A stretch of 31,734 bases of DNA from Acrasis kona (Eukaryota > Heterolobosea > Eutetramitea > Acrasida > Acrasidae), in assembly GCA_026419775.2 (NCBI GenBank), contig JAOPGA020001097.1, forward strand, positions 1 through 31,734, read 5' to 3'. Positions within the stretch are counted from its first letter, which is position 1. The number at the start of each line of letters is the position of its first letter. The notes beneath the pieces were generated by a model. The model made no database searches. It saw only the letters and a program-made list of their open reading frames with translations, and had not been told where the DNA came from. Both the position numbers and the translations under genes were made by a program. Shown one piece after another: positions 1-8,249 of the stretch.

Positions 1-1
1 C

Positions 2-198
2 AACTTTCCTTTCACCAACACAAATGCTGAAGGGTCAAATCCACAACACCATCAAATAATCAGCATGATTGTACCGTCAATACTCCGTCATATATACCAC
101 CACCCACAATAATAGATGAGGAGGATGAATTTATGGTTGATGAAGTCAACGAGGAAGTAGCTTTGCGCATTCCCTCTACCCAAAAATATACTGCGTAG
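2..198 (+). CDS. 3' end of a truncated gene, product unknown
   Basis: The frame that ends at the TAG at 196-198 is coding-like (acidic tail ending STQKYTA) but is closed upstream by a TGA at 28-30. A second frame is open from base 2 (starting NFPFTNTNAEG). Removing a 29-nt GT-AG segment at 87-115 joins the two in phase, giving about 55 residues. The gene runs off the left edge, so start and function are unknown. The splice is inferred from frame and phase only; a 1-2 nt indel would give a similar picture. Confidence 0.4.
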
Positions 199-207
199 AG
201 GCAATAT

Positions 208-213
208 AAAAAA
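208..213 (-). terminator. RNA polymerase III T-tract of the tRNA
   Basis: Six A on the given strand are six T on the minus strand, 4 nt past the 3' end of the tRNA. This matches the usual Pol III terminator of four or more T. Confidence 0.7.
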
Positions 214-217
214 GAAT

Positions 218-290
218 GCGGATTATGAGAATCGAACTCATGACCTTAGGATTATGAGACCTACGCGCTAACCGACTGCGCTAAACCCGC
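218..290 (-). tRNA. tRNA-Met (anticodon CAT), elongator type
   Basis: The minus strand folds as a 73-nt cloverleaf. The 7-bp acceptor stem is GCGGGTT/AATCCGC with one G-T pair. The D stem is GCGC/GCGC with loop AGTCGGTTA. The anticodon loop is CTCATAA, giving anticodon CAT. The variable loop is AGGTC. The T stem is ATGAG/CTCAT with loop TTCGATT. The standard T54 loop and the G1-C72 pair argue for an elongator rather than a eukaryotic initiator, which usually has A1-U72 and A54. No intron is present and CCA is not encoded. Confidence 0.95.
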
Positions 291-363
291 AGATATATTT
301 TAAAATACTGACGTATACAGTAATCTAATTATTTAATGTCATAATTTACAACACTTTATTTAT

Positions 364-1866
364 TTATGGAGAACGGAAGAATGCTGGAACCCTGTGGATC
401 TGAAAACTTTTAATTTTTAGCGAACAATTATTAAAAACACATACCGGACAAATTTCCACATCGTCTTGCATGTGTGGCTCATACGTAGAATTACTTGAAT
501 CCTTAATGTATCGCATCCAATAAGCTCTATCGAACGATTTTAAAAGATAGTACTCATGTTTGTATAAATATTTGAATTGTGGTTCTATACTCTGAAGGTA
601 ACACACAAATCGGTCGAGTTGCTCATGTGTCTTGAAAGTAATTTTTGATTTTGATTTGTACAAGTCGAATACATCAGCATACTCCTCCACCTGAGGTGTT
701 TGATCTAATCAGTGTTAATGAAAATGTGATGTGCACATCAATCACATACCTTCAAGATTCAGAGTATCATTATGTGATGAAGCGGACGATCGTGGTCTTG
801 ATGGAGGAAAGAATTTCGATTTAAAGTCGGCGTCGAGTTCAAAATCCATTTCTCCTCTTCCATCTTGCCGTAATCTTTTAATGTAGTTCACCAAAGGAGC
901 AGGAAATTGGGTGTAACAGCTGCTCAGATCTAAACACTGCATAATTTCGTCGATGAACTGTTGACAATTCCCATTGTGGTCCATTTCTGGATTGCCTCCT
1001 CTTTGTTTGTAATGCATCGTTGTGTTCCATTTTACAATCACATCAGCTAAAAACAGTTATGATGATGAGCATGAAATGTAGAGCTACCCAATTTGTCTCG
1101 AACTAGGTCGAGTTTATCCAAATCTGCAATTGCTTCCACGTCGGCACATACTATACTGGCTTGTCCAGTCACGGTCCTTGGAATGCATAGTTCGGAGCTG
1201 TTCCATTCAATTTTCCAACAACCAACAGCCAATGCAATGTGGAAGAAGCCAAATGGTGCTAATCATTGTTAAACAATGTTGTCAATGTTATCACGTACCT
1301 TTGTGAAAGTCCATGTTGACAAACGGAGATATAACTCTTTTGATGGTTCTCTCAAAGTTATTTTTACTAGTTTCAGAAACGATTAACTTCACTCTGATTT
1401 TATTGGCCATATCCAAGAAAGGATCCACAGCGGAAATGATTGTTTCGTCCTGTTCTACTTCGTCAACGTCTGACGATTCTGTTTCATCTGGTAGAACTTT
1501 TGCATCGTTTGGACTTGTACCGAGTGCTTCCTCGAATTTATCAAAAGGGATATTGGTCGGTGTACTAGCGGAAGTGGACGCGTGACTGGTGAACATTTTA
1601 TTATTTTTATCCTCTCGCTTAGTTTGTAACGCCAATTCTGTTATCTTTTTCTGTAACTGCTTTGCCTCCGTGAAGTTAGTGTGCAAGTACACTTTTTTCA
1701 ACAGCTCCTTGTTTGAAAGCACTTGTGCAAACTCCTCCAAGTTTTGTGAAGTAAGTTGCTCACCATATAATTTGCGAAGCTTCTCTTTCACAAATTCTTT
1801 TCCAGATGAATCGGTGAATAAAGCTATATCATTGTTACTCTCACCCCTGAACACTCGTGAACCCAT
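364..1866 (-). CDS. Candidate permuted papain-fold (LRAT/PPPDE-like) protein
   Basis: Four exons (1866-1299, 1258-1088, 1046-750, 704-364) join through three phase-1 GT-AG introns of 40, 41 and 45 nt. Donors are GTACGT, GTAGCT and GTATGT. The product is 458 aa. The first 190 residues hold a charged helical region and a Ser/Asp/Glu linker. From about residue 190 comes GFFHIALAVGCWKIEW (His196), and about 75 residues later GNCQQFIDEI (Cys274). His before an Asn-Cys-x-x-Phe motif is the order seen in circularly permuted papain-like folds such as LRAT and PPPDE. The splicing is well supported; the fold call is inference. The C-terminus has CPVCVFNNC, a possible metal or disulfide cluster. Substrate is unknown, and no signal peptide is seen. 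Confidence 0.75.
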
Positions 1867-2043
1867 GGGACTATTTCATAAAATTGTAAAGATTGACTGA
1901 CATGATTTGGACATGTAAAATAGTTGATATGTTGATATTTATTGAAAATGAACTGAAGCAGCGCATCTGTTTATTGTGATCAACATGCATGTGACTTTAT
2001 TGGCAATTTTAGCAGAACAAGTTGACTTAACTTACAATTTCAA

Positions 2044-3385
2044 ATGCACAACAGACCAAGGAATAGAGTGGTTGACGAAAAAGAACTCGACGAGAAGAGG
2101 AAAAAAATCACTAAATGGAATCAATTAAAGAACCAGATATTTGAGGAAAGAAAGAGTGGGGCTATAGACCCAAACCAACTTCCCAAGCTGAACAACCTTA
2201 TACTTTTAGCCCCTGAATTCTCTTCCTTCTGGAATTATAGAAAAGAAATCATCACTGATCAATTATCACAAGTAAATTCCGAGGAGCAAAAGCGTGATAT
2301 ATACAAGAAGGAGTTAGCTCTCACAGAACAAGTATTGAGCGAAAGACACACAAAAAGTTATTTGACTTGGCACCATAGAAAGTGGTGCATTGTTCATGTA
2401 CCTGATCTGTGGCAAAATGAGCTTGCCCTTACTTCAAAACTTTTGAGTTATGATAACAGAAATTGTATGTTTAGCGGTCACGTTAAGTTTAACTTTTAAA
2501 CCAGTCCATTGTTGGAATTACAGAGAATTTGTAATAAAACTACTAAACCTCAATCCCAATCAAGAATTGGATTATTGTTACTCACTACTCACTACTGGCA
2601 ACGAAGGTGTTTCGAACTACTCCGCCTATCACTACCGAAGCGCGATGCTTAATCGAAAGCACGAAGAACAACAAATTGACTTTGATCAGCTTTTGCTTGA
2701 AGAGTGGGATTTGGTGAAGAATGCAGTTTTTACCGACTCAACCAACCAAAGTGCTTGGTTCTACAACAAATGGATACAACAAAAAATGAGTAAGTTGAAT
2801 AGTAAACATTATTTATTAACATCGACAGCCCACTCTGAAGAGTTTATTCAAGATCAAGTCGAAACCTGTGAGAGCATTATTGAAATTGATGGAGAGTGCA
2901 AATGGGCCACGCTTACTATTCTTTGGAATGAAATGAACTCCAATAAGCAATTAAGTGAAGAAAGATTGACTTTCCTTTTTGAACAAATTGAAAACTTGAT
3001 TAGACTTGACCCTCTACGCAAAAACTATTACTTGGATGTGAAAAGTGATCTACTTTTATTACATTCAAAATGCTTGCAGTCTGATAATGTGTTCAAAGCA
3101 AATGACCTAAACTTGACACGTTTTGATGCCATCGTTAACAATGCCAAGTACGAGAATGTTGTTGAGTTGGATTTGTCTAATAACCATATTCGCGCCATTC
3201 CAAACCTGTCCTCTATGAAGAATTTGAAAAGAATTATATTGGATCATAACAAGATTGAGTTCCTTGAGAATGTGGAAGGCTTAGATTACGTTTCCATCAA
3301 AAACAATCAAATACAACACACTGACGAAAAGTTGGTCAATTCAATAAAAAAGATTGATATGGAAGGAAACCCATTAATAAACTAA
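2044..3385 (+). CDS. RABGGTA: Rab geranylgeranyltransferase alpha subunit with C-terminal LRRs
   Basis: Two exons (2044-2464, 2505-3385) flank a 40-nt GTATGT...CCAG intron; splicing yields RNFHCWNYREFV across the junction. The product is 433 aa. Five prenyltransferase-alpha repeats are visible, around WNYRKEI, WHHRKW, CWNYREFV, AYHYRSAM and AWFYNKW. The C-terminus has leucine-rich repeats (VVELDLSNNHIRAIPNLSS, LKRIILDHNKIEFLENVEG), as in RabGGTase alpha of many eukaryotes. The family pairs with a beta subunit and Rab escort protein to add geranylgeranyl groups to Rab C-terminal cysteines in the cytosol. The Ig-like insert of the mammalian protein is not evident. It is convergent with the next gene, 10 nt away. 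Confidence 0.95.
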
Positions 3386-3395
3386 ATTAGATTAT

Positions 3396-4451
3396 TTAAT
3401 TGTCTAGTATAATTTTGATAAAGTTTTTTGCCATCAACACACCTGGTTCATCATCTGGACCACTTGCGTCTCTTACAACGCGAGCTTCCTTATTCGTTTG
3501 CAACAGATCCTCAAAGATCTTCAATCCAAACTCCTTTGGAAATTCTGGATGGAATTGAACGCCAAAACATTTTCTATCTGGAATCTGATAAGCTTGATTA
3601 TCCCATGTTTCAGAGACAACAAGTTTTTCCTCCTCATCAAGAAGGAAGCAGTCACCATGATAAGCAGTGCTAACGAACGTATCAGATATTCCGTCTAAAA
3701 ATTGATTTTTTTTAATAATTTTATACTTGAGGAAACCATATTCGTGCTCTTTACCCTGCTGGTGCATTGTAGAAACGCCACTGTCACCCTTCAGCGCTCT
3801 GATGATTGCTTGAGCTCCAAAACAAATACCGAAAAGTGGGAAATCTTTATTGGTTACACATTTTCGGATGAGAGGAAGTAAGATCTTGAGATAAGGTAAC
3901 GAATCGTTCATGCACGAGTCGTCGCTACCGCTTATTGCGATACCATCGTAATTGTGTTCAATGTACTCCATGATGGAATCAACGGATGGAAGGCGTTCCT
4001 CAGGAATTAATCTATCTACCAACTGATTTGATAAAAATCGATCTTTGTTTTGATTCAAGTACTCATCAACCAATAGAAGCGATACATCTGAGTCTGCAAT
4101 AGGCCAATGATCGTACTTGATTGCGAACACGTCCGCAGAAATCTTAGGAAGAGATGGATCTTTGTCGTTTAATTGAAATAGATTCTGAATGAGTTGACCC
4201 TCGTGGAATTGTATGCGATCAGACACATCAAAAACGCAAATTCGTAAATCCTTTTTGGTATCCTCAGACGACGTAGAGTATCTCCTACCAATGTTGATGA
4301 AAAGTACCCGATTGCTGTATTGATTCGCATTGCAGTGGGCAGCTCTGTTGATGTAATTGCTCTTCCTCGTAAATTCGCGTTGAAATTGTGGAAGAGAACG
4401 GTGTGTAGCAACGTTGGTAAACGATTTAAAGTGATTCAGACGCGAAAGCAT
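3396..4451 (-). CDS. Class I glutamine amidotransferase-like protein, probable mitochondrial leader
   Basis: A single exon of 351 aa. Residues 1-60 are rich in Arg, Ser and Asn with almost no acidic residues, ending GRRYSTSS, typical of a mitochondrial presequence. The GATase-1 domain spans roughly 68-330. The nucleophile elbow is FGICFGAQ (Cys210), with HPEF supplying His301 and Glu303, so the Cys-His-Glu triad is complete. An SGS motif near residue 174 fits the oxyanion strand. It is a stand-alone amidotransferase of the GMP-synthase-like type: no synthase domain is fused. The family hydrolyses glutamine or gamma-glutamyl compounds; the true substrate is not readable from sequence. The start at 4451 keeps the leader; no later Met precedes the domain convincingly. 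Confidence 0.88.
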   Translation of the reverse strand: MLSRLNHFKSFTNVATHRSLPQFQREFTRKSNYINRAAHCNANQYSNRVLFINIGRRYSTSSEDTKKDLRICVFDVSDRIQFHEGQLIQNLFQLNDKDPSLPKISADVFAIKYDHWPIADSDVSLLLVDEYLNQNKDRFLSNQLVDRLIPEERLPSVDSIMEYIEHNYDGIAISGSDDSCMNDSLPYLKILLPLIRKCVTNKDFPLFGICFGAQAIIRALKGDSGVSTMHQQGKEHEYGFLKYKIIKKNQFLDGISDTFVSTAYHGDCFLLDEEEKLVVSETWDNQAYQIPDRKCFGVQFHPEFPKEFGLKIFEDLLQTNKEARVVRDASGPDDEPGVLMAKNFIKIILDN

Positions 4452-4511
4452 TCTTGTTTATGAGTTTTATGTCAGTCAACTGATTGGGCATGGATAAATA
4501 TAACTTTATTT

Positions 4512-5865
4512 TTAACTATTATTTGATGCCCAGTTATAAGAAGCATACTTAATCTTGATGGTGTTACGTGATTCGAGCAGTCTTGACAAGGCCTCCTTTT
4601 GGTCAGTTAGAAATCTACAAACAAACTCCAGCACTTCTGTGTCATTAGTTCCAAAGTCATAATAGTACCAATATAAAATTTTACTAAGGGTCACGGTGCA
4701 AGCACTTTCATTGACAACGGTCTCCTGATCCAAGAAGCATGTTGAAGCAATATTTAATTGTTCGTCGACATTTTCAGAATAGTATAATTTAATAGGCGGG
4801 CAGCTTTGCGCTCCACAATTTAACTAGAAGCATTAGAAACGTTGAAAAGCAATACTTACGGCAAAATGTATTCGCGGGTCTTTTCTTGACAGTACTGAAA
4901 TTCTTCTTGGGTCGCTTCCTCTAATCAATCTAATGAAGGCGCCAGGTGGTACGCTATTTCCTCTGAGCACACCATGCTCAATGTCATTTAGGGAGTATAA
5001 ATGACCAGAGATGCAGTACTTTACATTGTAAAAGAAGCTGGTGCGAGAAGAGGCACTTGTTGGTGTGCCTTTGACAACAAGTCCATGAACGCAAAGTGCA
5101 TTGTAAATGTTGATCCAAAATGCCAGCTTCTCATTGTGATTAAGAGGAGTCAAATCTACACGTTGTAAAGTATACACAGCATTCATGTAGTCTTTTGTGA
5201 ATTCGTTCGTCTGCTTTAGTAGTGAATAATCTACTCTTGACCCACTATTGATTAAACACTTGGAGTAAAGCTGAGCTAAAATCTCGCGAAGTAATTGAAC
5301 TATTGAGGTCGCTACTGGTGCTGGTTTGTTTTTTGTGCCCATACTGATTTTATACAAGTTTAGACAACCGTCCATCTGCGCAAATTTAAGTGAAATGTAA
5401 GGATGAAAGTACCTCTTCATCCTCCTGCAGTCTATAATAGGCTTCACCATCTTTAAATGGTTCACTATTTGTGACGTGGTGAATGACATGTTTGTCCATC
5501 AAACTCTGCCCATAGTCAATTGCTTCTAGTCTCTCACTTCTTATGTTATTGTCCACAAGCCAGTCAATAAATTCTGAACCTATGAATGACATTTTATATC
5601 TACGGAAACGTTTATATCTATCCTTTATCAGGTTAGACCCTTTTAAAAGCGTAATTATTCTATCGACTTCCTGCTCCCATAAGCGGATTGTCTCTTCCTC
5701 CTCTGCAACAAGAGCAAGATCATCCATATCATCTCTATATTTCAAATCTACGGATGTAGAGGAAAGGTCTGATGGTTCGTGTATTTGTTCACCACCACTA
5801 TCGTGATTTGTCTCTATCATTCTGGTAGAGGCGGTTACAATTCTATCAAAAATACAATATGGCAA
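4512..5865 (-). CDS. DEP domain plus DUF547 protein
   Basis: Three exons (5865-5413, 5375-4860, 4823-4512) are separated by 37-nt (GTACTT...GCAG) and 36-nt (GTAAGT...CTAG) introns, both phase 0. The product is 426 aa. Residues 1-60 are acidic. A DEP domain follows at about 65-148, with FIGSEFIDWLVDN and YYRLQEDEE. DUF547 spans about 170-345: NHNEKLAFWINIYNALCVHG, then FYNVKYCISGHLYSLNDIEH, and across the second junction IHFALNCGAQSCPP, the family signature. Splicing is therefore confirmed by conserved motif. DEP domains usually bind membranes or receptors; DUF547 has no agreed biochemical role. The same pairing is known in plants and protists. Alternative start codons at Met16 cannot be excluded. 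Confidence 0.9.
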
Positions 5866-5904
5866 CCTTGGTTTTTAGAGGTTGCATGAACGGAATCTAA
5901 ACCA

Positions 5905-5914
5905 CTATAAATAA
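5905..5914 (-). promoter_or_regulatory. TATA-like CTATAAATAA element
   Basis: CTATAAATAA (given strand) lies 40 nt upstream of the DEP-DUF547 start codon. The identical 10-mer occurs upstream of two other minus-strand genes at 11222 and 29936. Its role as a core promoter is inference. Confidence 0.35.
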
Positions 5915-6048
5915 GTATACCCACGAAGGAGTCTCTTTCTTTTTTGGTCAGTGTAACGAATTGTGCAAAAATAATAATAAAGTAATGTTGCTCAAAATCC
6001 TTTTCAAGGTTTATTAGAATCTTTACAGACCATTAATGATTACACTCT

Positions 6049-6435
6049 TTAGGCGGAGAGGTAGGCACATCTAGTGAGACACATTTTGTAACTTTCTCTA
6101 TCGTATGGATTCACGGTCTTGCGGCACTGTTGTAGGCAAACATTTTTGTCGCTTTCGAAAGCATCTGATAATGAGACAGTGGAACACTTTGAGCGGCAGT
6201 AGTTGAAACTTTGACGGTCGTATGGGTTCTTTACAGTCTTGCGGCATTGTTGTAGGCAGTCTTCGACAGGGTCGTCGGAGAGAGTTCTAGGTGAGCATCT
6301 GCTTGAGCAAGTTACGATGTCAAATCCTTGTTGTTTGCAGTCTCTTAGGCATGTGGCAAGTCTTTGGTCCTTTGCAGATAATGCACCGCACACGAAGAAT
6401 GCTACCAAGACGACAAACAGAAGGCTTACTCTCAT
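6049..6435 (-). CDS. Secreted Cys-rich protein with CxxxC...CxxxC repeats
   Basis: 128 aa from the Met at 6435. The frame extends 16 codons further upstream, but this Met begins a clean signal peptide (MRVSLLFVVLVAFFVCGALS, cleavage likely after Ala21). The mature part is three repeats of the form CxxxC-X9-15-CxxxC: CLRDC...CSSRC, CLQQC...CRSKC and CLQQC...CLTRC. Repeats 2 and 3 share RKTV, NPYDR and a following S-x-x-x-C. Twelve cysteines, all paired, fit disulfide-stapled helical hairpins as in plant alpha-hairpinins. That likeness is by cysteine spacing only. Extracellular or vacuolar location is expected. Function is unknown; defence, protease inhibition or a structural role are all possible. 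Confidence 0.8.
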   Translation of the reverse strand: MRVSLLFVVLVAFFVCGALSAKDQRLATCLRDCKQQGFDIVTCSSRCSPRTLSDDPVEDCLQQCRKTVKNPYDRQSFNYCRSKCSTVSLSDAFESDKNVCLQQCRKTVNPYDRESYKMCLTRCAYLSA

Positions 6436-6986
6436 TTCCTGTTGGTTTTGAGGTTTAGTTTGGATATTAAATTTATTGTACACAAGATTCCGTTGTCACC
6501 GGAGCTTTATGTCAACCGTAAGCCAACGAATAACGAACAAAAAGGATAAACTTCCCGAAAAGTTTTACCTGAATTTTCAATAATGATCAAGAAATGATGA
6601 AAGTTCAAACATCAATGAGGGCTCCTACGGAAAGCTTTCGAAACACTTCCACTATTTTGAACAAAAATAACTTTCATTGAAAGTCAACCATGAAAGAAAA
6701 TAAAAGTTCAATTTGACCAAAAATAACTTTCATTGAAAGTAAATGACTCCTTGAGATAGTTTCGCCTCGCATGTAAGAAGTCGGAACGTGGATAATCATA
6801 AACTTACTTGTATTCGTGCTAAAACGTAAAGATTCGAAAGCAACATTATTCGAATACAATGAAACTTTCAGAAGACGGAAACGTTACTAGTCTTTGAGCA
6901 TCAACCCGCCAACAAAAGATTCACTCTAAACTCGCAAATCGATTTTATTAAGAGGTTTCTGCTACCTAGCAATTTTAAATACATCT
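6436..6986. other. Intergenic stretch with palindromic repeats, no convincing gene
   Basis: No frame here looks coding; an ATG-started 61-codon minus frame at 6674-6859 has no recognisable features. The stretch is AT-rich and holds two copies of a palindrome-containing 23-mer (annotated separately). It is the 5' flank of the secreted Cys-rich gene. Confidence 0.5.
6662..6740. repeat. Two 23-nt direct repeats each containing a 15-nt palindrome
   Basis: The identical 23-mer occurs at 6662-6684 and 6718-6740, 56 nt apart. Its core ACTTTCATTGAAAGT is a perfect inverted repeat around a central T. A paired, palindromic site upstream of one gene (start 6435) suggests a binding site for a dimeric regulator, which is inference. 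Confidence 0.6.
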
Positions 6987-7823
6987 CTAATCTACTCCAC
7001 TATAATCAGTACAGAATACGGGGTCCGGTTGTTGTTTTACCAGTTCTCTTCTTTTGATAAAATAAATTATTGGGTGGTCGTATGGTGCTACTTCCAATTT
7101 TTCTTTCAAAAAATGATGCTGATCAAATTGACTTTCGCACCTCAGACTGCAATGCAAATACGGAATGCGGTAATTGATTGTTGACTCCGATATAGTTAAA
7201 ATGACCTCTTTGTCATGTAAGTCCTTTGTGCTTTTGACGCTTTTTTTTGAACTGATAATTGCTAATCGCCGCAAAGGCCTGTTTTCAACGTATCCTTGTT
7301 CATATCCCTTACAAACCTAAAAGACGACTTAAGTCGTATTTTAGGCTTTTTGCACTTTAGACCCCTGACACAATAAGTGATGATTTTTAATATAGAATTG
7401 ATTGACAAAATAAAAAATTTTCAGTACTCAAAGGGATATAAATGGTTTTGTATGTCAGTAAGAGATACAAATTTTTCTGTTGTTGTTAATACCTTTCCGC
7501 TATTATCTGGTATGTCTTTTGTTAAGAAAACTAGAAACTCCTCGGCGCCTCCCTCTATTTGTCTGTGAACAGGAAAAATGCTTTTTTTTGAAAAGACTCA
7601 TTGTCATCCGTGTAGTGTATATCTATGACCTTCTTAGTTTTTTCTTGAGACCAAGTAATATTTGTTGACGCCAAAATTGGAGAACATCCATGCAAACAAG
7701 ATTGATCCTGATAATTATACTGCGAGTGGCTCCTTGCAACAAAATCAAAGACAACCTCGGTCGTTTCACTGAAGTATCTTCAATGTCGACCTCAGCCGAC
7801 ATTTGAGAATTATGTTTGATCAT
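6987..7823 (-). CDS. Unknown protein, five exons with very short introns
   Basis: The stretch reads as several coding-like pieces in different frames. They join into one 225-aa product by removing four phase-2 GT-AG introns of 23, 35, 63 and 38 nt: exons 7823-7756, 7732-7598, 7562-7428, 7364-7290 and 7251-6987. Joined pieces read smoothly, for example DIHYTDDNE then QIEGGAEEFLVF, and VRDMNKDT then SKKSVKSTKD. A second possible start is Met8 (7802). The N-terminus has a KRPR basic patch, a possible nuclear signal. I recognise no domain. Each junction is inferred from phase and open frame; the 63-nt intron is least certain. A frameshifted pseudogene is the alternative. Confidence 0.5.
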
Positions 7824-8249
7824 GTTGGACTATGTTGAATTTTATATTAATAATTTAATTTGCAGATTTTACAAAATGCTTGTTTATTTATGATAATTGT
7901 ACAATAATAAAGTGGTCAGGTCTTGAGCAGTTTATCAATATACATGGGTTTGCAGTAAGTGTTTAGGCATATTATATAAGAACATAAGGCTGCGGGACGG
8001 GCTCGCTACGAACTTGACCGGTAGTATATTTATACTTACCTACAACATACAAGCAAAGCAATTCAGTGGTGTCCTTTCGATACAAGGAGTCAGACCGAAC
8101 TGTTCACAGTTTGAGCTTACTTTTACCACTTAAGGAAATTCCGCTATTCCTTTATCAAGTTGTTAGTTCTATTATTAAATCTCTATTTATGAACAAAGGA
8201 ATGTATTAATACGGACAATTAAAGGTAAAATTTCACAAAAAGCAGAACA
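7824..8249. other. Divergent intergenic region, no gene seen
   Basis: AT-rich DNA between the minus-strand unknown gene and the plus-strand mucin-like gene. A GC-richer island at about 7988-8020 and TATA-like stretches near 7972 and 8026 are visible. I find no open coding frame, tRNA or snRNA fold here. It probably carries both promoters. Confidence 0.5.

Noticed and set aside
6674-6859. 61-codon minus-strand ORF
   Set aside because: It spans the palindromic repeats, has no domain or signal, and is within chance length for AT-rich DNA.
8028-8110. ATACTTACCT match to the 5' end of U1 snRNA
   Set aside because: The following sequence lacks the U1 loop motifs and an Sm site, and no matching fold is seen.
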